Below, in pieces: positions 32,622-43,083 of a stretch of 64,000 bases of DNA. Positions within the stretch are counted from its first letter, which is position 1; each line of letters opens with the position of its first letter. The notes beneath the pieces are model-generated. The model was not told the DNA's origin and did no database searches. It saw nothing but the letters and a program-made list of their open reading frames with translations. Location: NCBI RefSeq assembly GCF_022352055.1, contig NZ_JAKRWM010000006.1:384377-448376 (forward strand). The letters run 5' to 3'. A program made the translations under genes and the position numbers. This DNA is from Cohnella mopanensis. GTDB taxonomy: Bacteria > Bacillota > Bacilli > Paenibacillales > Paenibacillaceae.

Positions 32622-35600
32622 TTACTTAATAAATTGAAACCAACCGAAATCGAAGCGGCTTCCCGGAAGGAAGACGAAGGTCACTTTTTGTACTCCCGTC
32701 ACCTTTTCCAATTCGAATACCCGCTGTTCGTATCCATCGGATTTCACGAATTCGATAAGCTGAATGCTTTCGCTTTCCGCATTGGCTAATCGAATATGAA
32801 TCGTATTTTTATCGATCGTCGACCTGCCGCAAACGACAAGCTTCGTAACTCCTTCGCTCGTAAAGTCCATGCTTTCGAACTCCAGGGAAACGTTATTGCC
32901 TATCTCTTCGATGCGATTGTCCGTTACTGTGAACGTATCCCCATAGATGCGATCGCATTCCGCCGCGTTATTCGGCTCAAGAGCTCTATTCTTTTTCTCG
33001 AATGAAAATCCCTTGATATGCACCTTCTGCCGGAGAACGAAACAAATCGAGGTAAGACCGCGGAGTCTTCTGGACAAGCGATACGTTTCTTCTTGATACA
33101 CATTCCACTTGGATTGTTTTTGATAGACGACATCGGCTAGCAGCACGCTACCCTCTTCGTCCGGCATTCCTTCCCAAATCTGTAGCGCGTACTCGTCGCT
33201 TGATAAGGCGAATAGGGGAATCGTGACGGTATCCGAGCCATAAGAGCCGAAATCGATATCGCGAAACCCGACTTGGGTTTCTTCGTCTCTGCTTGTCGCT
33301 ACGCCTCTTTCGTTGCCGTTACCAAGCTCGCCTTTACTATAATCATAGAGTCCCGCGGATATGAATCCGTAAGGATCTTTGTAGGCCGTGCCGAGACCGG
33401 TCGCCTTATATTCGAGCTGGGAGATGAGCTTCGTTTTGTCGCTGCCGTTCTTACTCATGCAACGAAGCCGAAATTGTCCATCCCCTAGCGCGGTGATCTT
33501 CGCTTCAAGACCGGATGCTTCTAAGCTGGCAATATTCGATGCGATCCCTGAGTCATTGACTACGCTCCACTCGACTTCTCGGTAAGAAGCATTCTCGGGG
33601 TATAGCCGTGCGCGCACGACCATCTCTTGTCTCGATTCGTCGAACGACTGTCCGGAATAGCTTACGATCTCGATCTTCCGAACGGGAATTTCCTCTTTCT
33701 CGCCCATGACGCACGGTAGCTCTTGATTCGCCATGCGCGCGGAAACCCCCTCTAGTGTCGCCGTTTCATCTCTTGCCGGAAGGGACTCGTATTCTGCAAT
33801 TTGGTTCTCCAAACCGACGGAGGAAACTTCAACCCTAATCTTGCCGGATTCTAACGTGGCTCCTATTAGCGCCATCAGCTTGCCGCTGAACAATTTCCTG
33901 CTTAACCCTTTATACGGGTCGAAGTCCGTGCTATCCCCATTATCCAGTCCAAGCAATCGACCGGCTCCCGTAACCTCGACCTGGACGCGATTATTCGCGT
34001 TGTCTACGGGATTTCCATTGTCATCCTCCATGGTGATCTCGACGAAGATCAAGTCTGTCCCATTGGCAACCAGACGATCCTTATCCGCGCGCAACCGGAT
34101 CTTGTTCGCGTCTCCGAACGATTTTCTCGCATCCGTCGCAATGACGGCGCCCTTCTCATCGTAGGCGATCGCTTTGATTTCGCCTTCTTCATAAGGGATC
34201 TTCCACCAGCCGACGAGCTGCGTTCCCCGCTCGCGGTCGAACGTATGGGTTCCGATCGTATTGCCGTTAAATTTCAACTCGATTTTAGGCGCGTTCGAGC
34301 ACACCCGAACATCGATCGTCTGGCCCTTGTTGAAATCCCAATATGGGAATAGATGAACCATCGGTTTGGTCTTGTAATCGGTCCATGCCGCTTGATAAAT
34401 GTAATACGAATCCTTCTTGAAAGTAGCCGTGTCGATCTGTCCAAAATAAGAGTTCTTGGTATGATAAGGCGTCGGTTCGCCGATATAGTCGAATCCTGTC
34501 CATATAAACTGACCGAGGGAAAATGGGGTATCCCTTTCCGCCACAATGCAAGCTTCCGCCGACTTAGCCCCCCAGCTCGTCGAACTGTTCCCTAGAGCCG
34601 AGCATTGCTCGTCGTCGTCGACAAGAATGGATTTCTCAAACGGAAAACGGTAGATGCCTCTGCTTTGCACGATCGAGGCCGTCTCGCTGCCATAGATGAT
34701 CCAGTCCGGATGCTCCTCATGATGCTTGCGGTAATATTTTTCGGCATAGTTATATCCTGCGACCTTGACGATATCCGCGCATGCCTGAGCGTTCTCCCAA
34801 GGCATATAGTTCGATCCGATGGTAATCGCCGCGTTTTGTTTCGGATCGTATTTCCGCACTTCTTCCATAAGCATTCTCGTTACTTCTTGCCCTCTCTCGT
34901 CCGCGTGCGTATCGTAGATTTCGTTCCCGATGCTCCACATCAGCAGACTCGGATGATTGCGATCGCGCATCACCCAGCTTCTTACGTCGGCAGAAGCCCA
35001 TTCCCTGAAAAATCTGGCGTAGTCGTAAGGCGTTTTCGGTCTTTCCCACATATCGAATGCTTCCGAGACGACAAGCAGGCCCATCTCGTCCGCCAAGTCC
35101 ATCAGTTCTTTCGCAGGCATATTGTGGGCGGTCCGAATCGCGTTAACGCCCATTTCTTTCAGGATTGCAAACCTTCTTCTCAAGGCTTCTTTATAAAACG
35201 CGGCTCCCAAGGCTCCTAGATCGTGATGTTCGCAAACCCCGTTTAATTTCATGGTTCTTCCGTTCAACCGAAGACCTTCCGCAGGGTCGAGCAGGATCGT
35301 CCGAAAACCCATATGCTGGGTTACCGTTTCGATGATTTCCCCATCTTCATGTTGGATTTGGGTGATCAACCGGTATAAATGGGGATCATCCGTGCTCCAT
35401 AACCAAGGATTTGGGACCGGTAGCCTTTGTCTATGGTGGGCAACGGGATGGTTGCCTGCAGCAATCCGATCCGAGACGGCCGCGACGATATGATCCTTGT
35501 ACAGCAGCGTTTGCGAGATGAGCACGTCTTCGTGGATGTTCATATCCGTGTCGACTTCTACTTGCCAGCCATCTTCTTCCTGTCTTGCCGTTATATAAAC

Positions 35601-36044
35601 GCCGTTCGTTGCGATATAATTGCGACCCCTGGTCTTCAACCATACGTTGCGATAGATCCCGGCACCCGAGTACCATCGGCTATTCGGGCTTTGGTAGACG
35701 ACTTTCACGATGATTTCATTGTCCCCATCCACGAGGGCTTCCGTGATCTCGTGTTCGAAGGAGGAATAACCGTATTTCCATTCGCCTGCAAGCCGTTGAT
35801 TCACGTATAGGGAAGAGTCCATATATACCCCATCGAAACACAAGAGAATCCGCTTGGCCTCTTTCGTGTATGTGAATCTCTTACGGTACCAACCGATACC
35901 ATCTTCGTAGAGATTTAACGTCTGATAGATCAGCCAATCGTGGGGGACATCGACCGGTTGGAAGTGCACTCCGGTACTATCTGTCGCTTCGAGGCCGCTT
36001 TTGGCAAATTCCCATCCTTCGTTAAAAAGCGTTTTTTGGTTCAT
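32622..36044 (-). CDS. Glycoside hydrolase family 2 (beta-galactosidase-like), multidomain
   Basis: 1140 residues without signal peptide. Residues 1-165 form the sugar-binding jelly-roll (FNEGWEFAKSG, VDVPHDWLIY, GAGIYRNVWL), then an immunoglobulin-like domain, then the TIM barrel from about 270: LNGVCEHHDLGALG, acid/base glutamate in MWSIGNEIYD, nucleophile glutamate in IIYGSETAS. A DUF4982-like domain, immunoglobulin/bacterial Ig-like modules (IRLRADKDRLVANGTDLIFV) and a C-terminal CBM-like jelly-roll follow. It acts on beta-linked galactose or related sugars. Being cytoplasmic, it should work on imported oligosaccharides brought in by the neighbouring ABC transporter, which lies just upstream on the same strand (98-base gap). 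Confidence 0.9.
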   Translation of the reverse strand: MNQKTLFNEGWEFAKSGLEATDSTGVHFQPVDVPHDWLIYQTLNLYEDGIGWYRKRFTYTKEAKRILLCFDGVYMDSSLYVNQRLAGEWKYGYSSFEHEITEALVDGDNEIIVKVVYQSPNSRWYSGAGIYRNVWLKTRGRNYIATNGVYITARQEEDGWQVEVDTDMNIHEDVLISQTLLYKDHIVAAVSDRIAAGNHPVAHHRQRLPVPNPWLWSTDDPHLYRLITQIQHEDGEIIETVTQHMGFRTILLDPAEGLRLNGRTMKLNGVCEHHDLGALGAAFYKEALRRRFAILKEMGVNAIRTAHNMPAKELMDLADEMGLLVVSEAFDMWERPKTPYDYARFFREWASADVRSWVMRDRNHPSLLMWSIGNEIYDTHADERGQEVTRMLMEEVRKYDPKQNAAITIGSNYMPWENAQACADIVKVAGYNYAEKYYRKHHEEHPDWIIYGSETASIVQSRGIYRFPFEKSILVDDDEQCSALGNSSTSWGAKSAEACIVAERDTPFSLGQFIWTGFDYIGEPTPYHTKNSYFGQIDTATFKKDSYYIYQAAWTDYKTKPMVHLFPYWDFNKGQTIDVRVCSNAPKIELKFNGNTIGTHTFDRERGTQLVGWWKIPYEEGEIKAIAYDEKGAVIATDARKSFGDANKIRLRADKDRLVANGTDLIFVEITMEDDNGNPVDNANNRVQVEVTGAGRLLGLDNGDSTDFDPYKGLSRKLFSGKLMALIGATLESGKIRVEVSSVGLENQIAEYESLPARDETATLEGVSARMANQELPCVMGEKEEIPVRKIEIVSYSGQSFDESRQEMVVRARLYPENASYREVEWSVVNDSGIASNIASLEASGLEAKITALGDGQFRLRCMSKNGSDKTKLISQLEYKATGLGTAYKDPYGFISAGLYDYSKGELGNGNERGVATSRDEETQVGFRDIDFGSYGSDTVTIPLFALSSDEYALQIWEGMPDEEGSVLLADVVYQKQSKWNVYQEETYRLSRRLRGLTSICFVLRQKVHIKGFSFEKKNRALEPNNAAECDRIYGDTFTVTDNRIEEIGNNVSLEFESMDFTSEGVTKLVVCGRSTIDKNTIHIRLANAESESIQLIEFVKSDGYEQRVFELEKVTGVQKVTFVFLPGSRFDFGWFQFIK

Positions 36045-36141
36045 GATAGATGTGCTCGCTTTCTTCGGTAAAATAGAATCAGGATCTACGGCAACCCGTC
36101 GAATTGATCGACCGTGCCGCAGATCCCTTTTTACTTAAGCA

Positions 36142-37815
36142 TCAATAGCCAAGCGTGCTTTTCGTTTTCTCAAAGATTTCATTTGCCTTGCTGGCATACC
36201 GTTCGCTGCCGCTCGCTTTGACTTGGGCTACATAAGCATCCCAATCCTTAGTGATGTCAGCCTGGCCGGTAATGAACTTCAGCGTCATCGTCTTCACGTA
36301 ATCCATCAGAGGCTTCTGGATCAGGTTCATCTCTTCGCTCTCGTCAACGGTTGCCATAACAGGCGGATCGATCTCACGAGCTTGACGCTGTCCCAAGACC
36401 CGGTTGACGTAATCCCGCTCGCCATCCGACATCTTCGACGTTCTCAGCTTGTTCGTGCCGCCGTAAGCGAATACGCCGCCGCCGAAGCCGAAGTCGAAGT
36501 TCAATTTCTTCGTTGCTTCAGGGTTTAGGCCGTTATACGTAATGTCCGAATTCAGCTTGATGTCGCCGTTCGCGTCCTTCGTGTAGGTTTCTCCTTCAAC
36601 GCCCCACAAGCTCAGCGTTTGTCCTTCATCGGAGTACCACAGCCAGTCGACGAAACGAAGCATCTCGATGAACTTCTCTTCGCCAAGATCCTTAAGCGCG
36701 TTTTTGCTGATCATGATGCCGTTCTCAAGACGCGAAGCCTCGATTTGAAGCTTTCCTTTAGGGCCGCCTGGCATAGTGATCATGTACAACTCGGCATCCG
36801 GAACTTGCATTTTCGTCATCATCTCGGCCACGTTCTGGTAGTTTGCACTCATGGCGAAGATATCGCCTTTATAGAATTTAGCAAGTTGTGGATCGTCTTC
36901 TGCTGTGAAGGATTCTGGGTCAAGAATGCCTTCTTTAACCAGTTTGTTGAAGAAGGTGAGGAAGGATTTGTAGTCTTCCGTAGAGTTGGAGAAATAGAAC
37001 TTCTGCGCGGCATTGTCGAACTTCAAGCCGTTAGCCAAATCCCAGCCGGCTCTTACGCCATATTCAACACCTGCAACTTTCAACAGGGAATCGCCCTTGA
37101 AGCGATCCGACATGACATACTTCGCGCCCGTAGACTCTTTTACTTTCTTCATAGCTTCATAGAAGTCTTCATAAGTCCAGTTGGCCTCTTGTGTGACGTC
37201 TACGCCAGCCTTCTCGAAGATATCTTTCCGAATGACATAGGAATAGCCGCCGGCCGCATTTTCCCACAAACCCGGAAGCACGTAGTATTTGCCGTCAGCC
37301 TGCAGTTTGGCCTTCAGATCTTTCTCCATTCCCCAATCTTTGACGGCTTTCTCGTAGTTAGGCATGTATTGCACATAATCGCTGATCGGGACGATTTGGC
37401 CCCCGGCAATAAATGGCGACTCGTCGTACGTTTTCGGAATGATGTAAGGTGCGTCGCCGCTGTTCACGAGCAGCGCCTTCTGATTCTCATACTCGGATCT
37501 GGCCGCGAGGGTCAGGTCGAAGGTTACGTTGGTTTTCTCCTGGATTGCACTCCAAAGTCTCCAGTTCTTCTGGTATGGATACCCCTCGTGATCGCTGTAC
37601 ATCATGGAGTAAGACACTGGCTCATCGGAATGGAACGTGTTGCCTTCCCCAAAGGTGTAACCCAATTTCGTTGTTTCGCTGGCCGCAGCGGAGCTGGCCG
37701 GTGCCGAACTAGGTGCCGAGCTGGATGCTTCGTTGTTGTTGTTGCTGCATGCCGCAAGTCCGACTGCCAATAATGCCGCTAGCAAAACTCCTGTTGTCTT
37801 TTTAACCGTCTTCAT
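36142..37815 (-). CDS. ABC importer substrate-binding lipoprotein (LplA-like)
   Basis: 557 residues. Signal peptide and lipobox are clear: MKTVKKTTGVLLAALLAVGL followed by AACS, then a serine/alanine-rich linker. The long mature part (NWRLWSAIQEKTNVTFDLT, GGYSYVIRKDIFEKAGVDV) matches the large LplA-type binding proteins of Paenibacillus oligosaccharide importers. It should capture an oligosaccharide outside the membrane and hand it to the two permeases encoded upstream. ATG 37815 is chosen: GGAGG is six bases ahead and the signal peptide starts there. The ATPase subunit is absent from the cluster, as usual for systems that share an MsmX-like ATPase. Confidence 0.9.
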   Translation of the reverse strand: MKTVKKTTGVLLAALLAVGLAACSNNNNEASSSAPSSAPASSAAASETTKLGYTFGEGNTFHSDEPVSYSMMYSDHEGYPYQKNWRLWSAIQEKTNVTFDLTLAARSEYENQKALLVNSGDAPYIIPKTYDESPFIAGGQIVPISDYVQYMPNYEKAVKDWGMEKDLKAKLQADGKYYVLPGLWENAAGGYSYVIRKDIFEKAGVDVTQEANWTYEDFYEAMKKVKESTGAKYVMSDRFKGDSLLKVAGVEYGVRAGWDLANGLKFDNAAQKFYFSNSTEDYKSFLTFFNKLVKEGILDPESFTAEDDPQLAKFYKGDIFAMSANYQNVAEMMTKMQVPDAELYMITMPGGPKGKLQIEASRLENGIMISKNALKDLGEEKFIEMLRFVDWLWYSDEGQTLSLWGVEGETYTKDANGDIKLNSDITYNGLNPEATKKLNFDFGFGGGVFAYGGTNKLRTSKMSDGERDYVNRVLGQRQAREIDPPVMATVDESEEMNLIQKPLMDYVKTMTLKFITGQADITKDWDAYVAQVKASGSERYASKANEIFEKTKSTLGY

Positions 37816-37918
37816 ACTGCGCCTCCCAATTTTCAATTTTTTATAATGGTAGAAATAGCTGCAGCTCGAAGACATATAGTTAAGGTCCGCGGTTGCAGCC
37901 TTTCTGTGAAACCGTTCA

Positions 37919-38791
37919 TTACCCTTTCACGGAACCGATCAGCATCCCCTGCACGAAATACTTCTGAATGAACGGGTAGATGCAGATAATCGGTAAAGCG
38001 GTCAAGATCATCGCGGTGGATTTAATCGTCGCCGCAATCTGGGTAGATGCCGCGTCGGACGAACTAAATTCTTGCGTACTGACGAAGTTGTCAACGATCT
38101 GCCGCAAATACAAGGAGACAGGCCATGATTCCTTCGTGTTCAAGTACAAAGAAGCGGTAAACCAATCGTTCCAGTAAGCTACCATTGCGAACAGAAACAT
38201 CGTGGCCAGAATTGGTTTAGAGAGAGGTAAAACAATCCTCGTAAAAATGCCGTAAACTCCCAGCCCGTCTACCCTTGCCGCTTCTTCTACTTCATTAGGC
38301 AAACCTGCGAAGAAGGTTTTCACTAATATGACATTGAAGGCGCTAATGGCGCCGGGAATCACGATTGCCCAAATCGTATCCCGCATCTGCAACTTTTGGG
38401 CGACGAGGACGTAGTTCGGAATCAGACCGCCCCCGAAATACATCGTGAAGAGCACGAACGGGATGAAGAACTTGTTCAAGCGAAGCTTTTCCTTCGACAA
38501 TGGATAAGCCAGAATCGCCGTTGCGGATACCGAAATGAACGTTCCTAGTACCGAATACAGGATTGTGTTTCCGTAATAGCGGTAAAACTCAGGCTTTTTC
38601 AGAAGAAGCTCATACGTTGTAGTTGTGAACTCAACCGGGAACAGGAAGACCTTCCCCGCATAGATAGCACCCTCCGAACTGAAAGACTGCGCGAGCAGAT
38701 AGACGAATGGGTACAAGGTAAAGATGACGACAACCGTCATTACGAGCGTGTTAAAGAATAGAAATCCACGATATGAGGATGATTCTTTCAT
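37919..38791 (-). CDS. Carbohydrate ABC permease, YtcP type
   Basis: 290 residues, six hydrophobic helices. The EAA loop that contacts the ATPase is clear: EEAARVDGLGVYGIFTRIVL. The start FFNTLVMTVVVIFTLYPFVY and the end FVQGMLIGSVKG are characteristic of the YtcP/MalG subgroup. It forms the inner-membrane channel with the LplB-type partner, whose gene ends 15 bases upstream, and serves the binding lipoprotein encoded next. The set LplA-LplB-YtcP with a GH67 enzyme matches aldouronate uptake in xylan-using Paenibacillus; the substrate is inferred from that. Confidence 0.9.
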   Translation of the reverse strand: MKESSSYRGFLFFNTLVMTVVVIFTLYPFVYLLAQSFSSEGAIYAGKVFLFPVEFTTTTYELLLKKPEFYRYYGNTILYSVLGTFISVSATAILAYPLSKEKLRLNKFFIPFVLFTMYFGGGLIPNYVLVAQKLQMRDTIWAIVIPGAISAFNVILVKTFFAGLPNEVEEAARVDGLGVYGIFTRIVLPLSKPILATMFLFAMVAYWNDWFTASLYLNTKESWPVSLYLRQIVDNFVSTQEFSSSDAASTQIAATIKSTAMILTALPIICIYPFIQKYFVQGMLIGSVKG

Positions 38792-38806
38792 GCGTCTTGC
38801 TCCTTT

Positions 38807-39769
38807 CTACCACAAGCTCGTCTTCGTCGTCTTCTTGGAGACGAAGTTCGCCATGGTCACCAGAATCAAACCGACGACACCTTCGAATAATCCGACGGCT
38901 GTCGCGTAACTGAAGTTGCCGCCGATGCCGTCTCTGCCGCCGATCCCCATCCGGTACACGTAAGTGGAGAGGACATCCCCGGTCTCGTAAGTAAGCGGAT
39001 TGTAAAGCAGCAACACTTTCTCGAAGTTGGAGTGCATGATGCCGCCGATATCGAGAATGAGAAGTACCATGATTGTAGGCAAGATGCCTGGAATCGTAAC
39101 GTGCCATGCCCTTCGGAACCGGCTCGCCCCGTCGACCTTAGCCGCCTCGTACAGTTCGGTGTTGATGGCGGTCATCGCGGCTAGGTACAGGATCGTGCCC
39201 CAGCCAAGCCCCTGCCAGATGCCGGACGTGATGTAGAGCGTCGGGAACCAATCCGGCTGCTGGATGAACGAAATCTTCTCTATCCCCAAATAACCAAGCA
39301 GCGTGTTGATTGGTCCAGTCAAGGAGACCATCTCCTTGATCATCCCTACCACGATTACCATTGAAATAAAATGCGGCAGATAAGAGACTGTCTGAACGAA
39401 TTTCTTCACTTTAATACTGCGCAGCTCGTTCAGCAACAAAGCGAAGATTAACGTAACCGGAAAGCGGACGATCAAATAGGAGATGCTCAGGAAAATCGTG
39501 TTGTAGAAAGCTCTCCAGAAAGCAGAGTCCTTCCAGAACATTTCAAAGTAATGCAGACCTACCCATTCCGTCCCGAAAATATTCGGACCGCCTCTATATT
39601 TCCGGAAGGCGATAATGTTCCCTATCATCGGAGCGTACTTGAAAACGATAAAGTAGATTACTGGAATAAGCAGAAACGAGTAAAGCTTCCACTCTTTCCT
39701 TACGTGTCTCCATAGAGGAGTTGTCTTTGGGGCCCGAGAGATGGATTTTTGGAGTGCCGCCTCTTCCAT
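38807..39769 (-). CDS. Sugar ABC permease, LplB type
   Basis: 320 residues with six membrane helices. N-terminal KEWKLYSFLLIPVIYFIVF and YAPMIGNIIAFRKY are typical of LplB proteins, and the EAA loop reads YEAAKVDGASRFRRAWHVTI. It pairs with the YtcP permease downstream. GGTGAGG is eight bases before the second ATG (39769), preferred over the ATG two codons earlier, which is only two bases from the site. The gene lies 80 bases after the alpha-glucuronidase gene on the same strand; a sequence resembling a CcpA site lies in that gap. Confidence 0.9.
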   Translation of the reverse strand: MEEAALQKSISRAPKTTPLWRHVRKEWKLYSFLLIPVIYFIVFKYAPMIGNIIAFRKYRGGPNIFGTEWVGLHYFEMFWKDSAFWRAFYNTIFLSISYLIVRFPVTLIFALLLNELRSIKVKKFVQTVSYLPHFISMVIVVGMIKEMVSLTGPINTLLGYLGIEKISFIQQPDWFPTLYITSGIWQGLGWGTILYLAAMTAINTELYEAAKVDGASRFRRAWHVTIPGILPTIMVLLILDIGGIMHSNFEKVLLLYNPLTYETGDVLSTYVYRMGIGGRDGIGGNFSYATAVGLFEGVVGLILVTMANFVSKKTTKTSLW

Positions 39770-39796
39770 TGCCATGTCCTCACCGCTTCCTTCAAG

Positions 39797-39810
39797 TGTA
39801 ATCGCTTGCA
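39797..39810 (-). promoter_or_regulatory. Possible catabolite-responsive element
   Basis: TGTAATCGCTTGCA matches the cre consensus TGNAANCGNWWNCA closely, with mismatches in one or two places. It lies between alpha-glucuronidase and permease genes, where CcpA could lower sugar transport in glucose. Recognition by eye only. Confidence 0.35.
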
Positions 39811-39849
39811 GATTTGTCGTGGCCCTCTGCCCTCATTACTGGCTTCCGC

Positions 39850-41961
39850 TTAATAAATCGTCCGGTTATGCGCGTCGGGAATACCCGACTTACGGTAAAA
39901 GTACGTATTGACGACATCCCGCCATTCCGCCGCGTGCTCCGATTGTTGCTGCAGACGGCTTAACACGCTCGCATAGCGGTCGTCATCTACTTTCCCCTTC
40001 AAACCGCTCCACGCCTCCGCAAGCGATTCGGCCTGCTCGACCCCCTCGAAATGCGAATCGTAGATGTGTTGAATGACGGTCTTGCCGGACTTCAAAACGT
40101 GCGTATAAGGTACATGGTGGAAGAACAGCAACAGCTCATCCGGACAGCTTTCGATCGATTCGTAGCGTGCGGCGGGAATATCGTGGTACTGTCCCGTATA
40201 GCCTGTTCCCGTGCTTACGGTGCGGTCTACGCCAATGCCATGACAATCGGCGAAATGGTACGTCCCCCACACGGAGTATTCGTATCCGTCGACATTCGGG
40301 CCGTAATGATGACCCGGATTGACCATCCAGCCTACTCCTAGCGGCGACGTGTAATTTTCGTATATGGACCAGGAATCAAGAAGCATGCGGCTAATCGTCC
40401 TGACGACAGACGGATCGTTCCCGAACGCGAGCCGCACCCATTCATCCGTAATTCGCTCCGGCGTTAGTTCCGGATGCCAAGCAAGACGGCCGTAACCGTA
40501 AAAATTCGCTTGGGCTAAAATATGTCCGGTCCAACCAAGCTCGTCCCCGATGTTGGCTACGCCTGCGAATCCGCCGAGCGGGCGGTTGAACGATGCTCCG
40601 GTTGCCACTCTTGCTACCGTCGAGCCTTCGCCTAATGCATGCGTGTCAAAGTCGATCGCTTCCTTCCACTGCGGCACGAGATAGCACAGATGCTTCTGCT
40701 GCCCTGTGTACTCCTGGGTAATCTGCAATTCCAGCAGTTGGTTCGTTAGCCGCATACCGCCGAATAACGGAGATGCCGGCTCCCGCACCTGGAAATCCAT
40801 AGGGCCGTTTTTGATTTGCAATACGACATTCTCGCGGAACCTCCCGTCAAGCGGGCGAAAATGGTCGTACGCCGCCTTGGCCCGGTCGGTCGATCGGTCG
40901 CGCCAATCCTGCAGGCAGTCATACACGAAGCAACGCCATATCACGACTCCGTCGTAAGGCTGAAGCGCCTCGGCGAGCATATTCGCTCCGTCCGCATGGT
41001 CGCGTCCGTACGTAAAGGGCCCCGGTTGGAATTCCGAGTCGGCTTTCACAAGGAAGCCGCCGAAATCCGGAATGTGCCGATACACGTCTGCTGATCTTTC
41101 CGCCCACCATTCTCTAACCTGCGGGTCAAGCGGATCAGCCGTCGTCAACCCGCCAAGCTGAATCGGGCTAGCGAAGTTGATGCTCAGATAAATCCGGACG
41201 CCGTATTCCCTGAATACGTCCGCCACTTTCGCCACGGAAGGCAGCAGCTCGGGAGCAATCAACCTCGTTTCCGTCTCATGGACATTCACGTTGTTAATGG
41301 AAATCGCGTTCAACCCGACCGCTGCCATCAACCGAGCGTAATCCCGAATGCGCTTCCAATCCGCAACGAACGTTCCCCGATGGAAAAACAACGATCTACC
41401 CGCGTATCCCCGTTCGATGCTGCCGTCCATATTGTCCCAGTGGTTGATCATTCTCAGCTTGGCGGCTGGTTTCTCTACGACGCGAAGATCGCTAATGCGT
41501 TGTCCGGTTTGAAGCAGCCGGAGAAAATGAAACGCCCCGTACAGCGCGCCTTTGTCCGTTCTGCCGGCAATGGCAATGAAGCGGCGTTGCGGTTGTTCGA
41601 CGGTTCGCAGCACATACCCCTCTTCGCCCAAAGCTTCCATTTCGGCCTCGTCCAATATACCTTGAAGATCGGCGCTATCCAGCGTGCCGATGAGGAGAAA
41701 GCGTTCGCGATCCGTGTTCCGAACCTCTTGCGGCTTGCGGCCAAACATCGAACCGATACCGTTCGTAAGCTCCTCGCACGCCGTTGCCACAAGCTGAGCA
41801 TGCCCGGAAGAAGCAACGACGACCGTTTCGCACCAAGGCGCGTATTCCTTCGCTTGATCAGGATGCAGCGGGGCATAACGTAGCCAAGCTTCATAAGAGT
41901 CTCTCGTCAGCTCCCCGCTGTGGAAGGTCGTTTCGATCTTTGTCTGGTTGTCATTTCCCAT
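39850..41961 (-). CDS. aguA: Alpha-glucuronidase, glycoside hydrolase family 67
   Basis: About 703 residues, no signal peptide. Family marks include [31 protein letters not shown], and the catalytic acid pair region [20 protein letters not shown], then [20 protein letters not shown] and [22 protein letters not shown]67 enzymes remove (methyl)glucuronic acid from the non-reducing end of xylo-oligosaccharides inside the cell. GGAGG eight bases before ATG 41961 fixes the start. It is the first gene of the unit with the importer, and diverges from an AraC-type regulator, which supports a glucuronoxylan-use cluster. Confidence 0.92.
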   Translation of the reverse strand: MGNDNQTKIETTFHSGELTRDSYEAWLRYAPLHPDQAKEYAPWCETVVVASSGHAQLVATACEELTNGIGSMFGRKPQEVRNTDRERFLLIGTLDSADLQGILDEAEMEALGEEGYVLRTVEQPQRRFIAIAGRTDKGALYGAFHFLRLLQTGQRISDLRVVEKPAAKLRMINHWDNMDGSIERGYAGRSLFFHRGTFVADWKRIRDYARLMAAVGLNAISINNVNVHETETRLIAPELLPSVAKVADVFREYGVRIYLSINFASPIQLGGLTTADPLDPQVREWWAERSADVYRHIPDFGGFLVKADSEFQPGPFTYGRDHADGANMLAEALQPYDGVVIWRCFVYDCLQDWRDRSTDRAKAAYDHFRPLDGRFRENVVLQIKNGPMDFQVREPASPLFGGMRLTNQLLELQITQEYTGQQKHLCYLVPQWKEAIDFDTHALGEGSTVARVATGASFNRPLGGFAGVANIGDELGWTGHILAQANFYGYGRLAWHPELTPERITDEWVRLAFGNDPSVVRTISRMLLDSWSIYENYTSPLGVGWMVNPGHHYGPNVDGYEYSVWGTYHFADCHGIGVDRTVSTGTGYTGQYHDIPAARYESIESCPDELLLFFHHVPYTHVLKSGKTVIQHIYDSHFEGVEQAESLAEAWSGLKGKVDDDRYASVLSRLQQQSEHAAEWRDVVNTYFYRKSGIPDAHNRTIY

Positions 41962-42094
41962 CCCAAAATCCTCCATTGACTTGCAACAATTAAGCGCACT
42001 TTGGACGGAAAAATATGCTCGTCTCTATATGCATTTCATTTATTAGCCATGCAAAACCGTTGATATGGCAATGTTAATATGTGATCATTATAAA

Positions 42095-42110
42095 ATTAAG
42101 CGTTTACATT
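42095..42110 (-). promoter_or_regulatory. Candidate cre site in the aguA-AraC intergenic region
   Basis: Minus strand AATGTAAACGCTTAAT follows the catabolite-responsive consensus WTGNAARCGNWWWCAW with a single mismatch near its end. It lies 134 bases before the alpha-glucuronidase start in the divergent region, a proper place for CcpA control. Confidence 0.45.
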
Positions 42111-42254
42111 TTCTATAGAGCAACTAGATATTAATTGTAATTATTAAACATGTTTTTAATCGCTTTTGCTTGATTTGAATCTTTATTTCGTCCAATTTCG
42201 GTGATACGATGAACTCGTAAGACCAACTTTCGGTCATTAAGGGCGGTGTTCGAC

Positions 42255-43037
42255 TTGGATTTGGAGCAGATGCAACATTTCGTCCCCGACATTAATTACT
42301 TTGTCGACAGACGGTGTTTTCCCGATTGGGAAATTATTAAGCAAAACATCGATTTTCACGACCTTACGTTCGTCGTCGAAGGAAAATCGAATTATTACGT
42401 TAATGGCGTCCAATACACGGTGGAAGCCGGCGACGTGATCTACATCCCCATGGGCAACGTCCGCGAAGCGCATACGTTCAAGGAAAATCCGATGCATTCC
42501 TATGCTTTCAATTTCAACTGGATGCCGCACGGAAGCCCGGAAGCGCTCCCGCTCCAAACCGTGACCAAAAACATCATCACGAACGAATTATTCGGATACA
42601 TCAAACAGTTCACGCAAGTATGGATGGGCAAGCAACCCGGATACGTCATGCAATCCAGGGCGTTATTCATGCTGATCATGCATCGGCTTCTGACGATCTC
42701 CTATCGTAACGGCGTCCATCATCAACCCGATCAAAGGGTCAATAAAGTACTGGAATACGTGAACCAACACTATGTGGAGGAGCTCGATTTAACCGGTATG
42801 TCCAAAATCGTTAACCTTCATCAGGTGTACCTTGGGAAATTGTTTAAGAAGAACACGGGCTATTCGTTCAAGGAGTATTTGAACCTGATACGTATCAATC
42901 ACGCGGAAATGCTGTTATCAACCGGCGGATTTTCCGTGACGCAGGTCGCCGATCGGTGCGGCTTCCGCGATATTTCGTATTTCAGCAACGTGTTCAAATC
43001 GATCAAAGGATACCCTCCTTCGACCGTAAGCAAATAA
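42255..43037 (+). CDS. AraC family regulator of the glucuronoxylan cluster
   Basis: About 260 residues. The N-terminal cupin-like sensor (DLTFVVEGKSNYYVNGVQYT, then AGDVIYIPMGNVREAHTF) should bind a sugar. Two HTH units lie in the last 100 residues: LDLTGMSKIVNLHQVYLGKL followed by GYSFKEYLNLIRINHAEMLL, and FSVTQVADRCGFRDISYFSN. The start is uncertain: a TTG at 42255 has GGCGGTG six bases ahead, while a GTG three codons earlier overlaps that site. It is divergent from the alpha-glucuronidase gene and probably activates it in response to imported oligosaccharides. Confidence 0.88.
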   Translation: MDLEQMQHFVPDINYFVDRRCFPDWEIIKQNIDFHDLTFVVEGKSNYYVNGVQYTVEAGDVIYIPMGNVREAHTFKENPMHSYAFNFNWMPHGSPEALPLQTVTKNIITNELFGYIKQFTQVWMGKQPGYVMQSRALFMLIMHRLLTISYRNGVHHQPDQRVNKVLEYVNQHYVEELDLTGMSKIVNLHQVYLGKLFKKNTGYSFKEYLNLIRINHAEMLLSTGGFSVTQVADRCGFRDISYFSNVFKSIKGYPPSTVSK

Positions 43038-43054
43038 AACGGCACAATAAAACT

Positions 43055-43081
43055 AAGCCCCGGTCCTCCGGTGGCTTTTTC
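43055..43081 (+). terminator. Terminator of the AraC regulator gene
   Basis: Stem AAGCCCCGG / CCGGTGGCTT (one bulged T) with loop TCCT, then a T run. Confidence 0.7.
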
Positions 43082-43083
43082 TA

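Noticed and set aside
34605..35219. Plus-strand frame of 204 codons opposite the GH2 gene
   Set aside because: It is a shadow of the GH2 catalytic domain; no ribosome site and no protein pattern.
36619..37773. Long plus-strand frame opposite the binding lipoprotein gene
   Set aside because: It is antisense to a gene with clear signal peptide and family motifs; open antisense frames are common in GC-richer genes.
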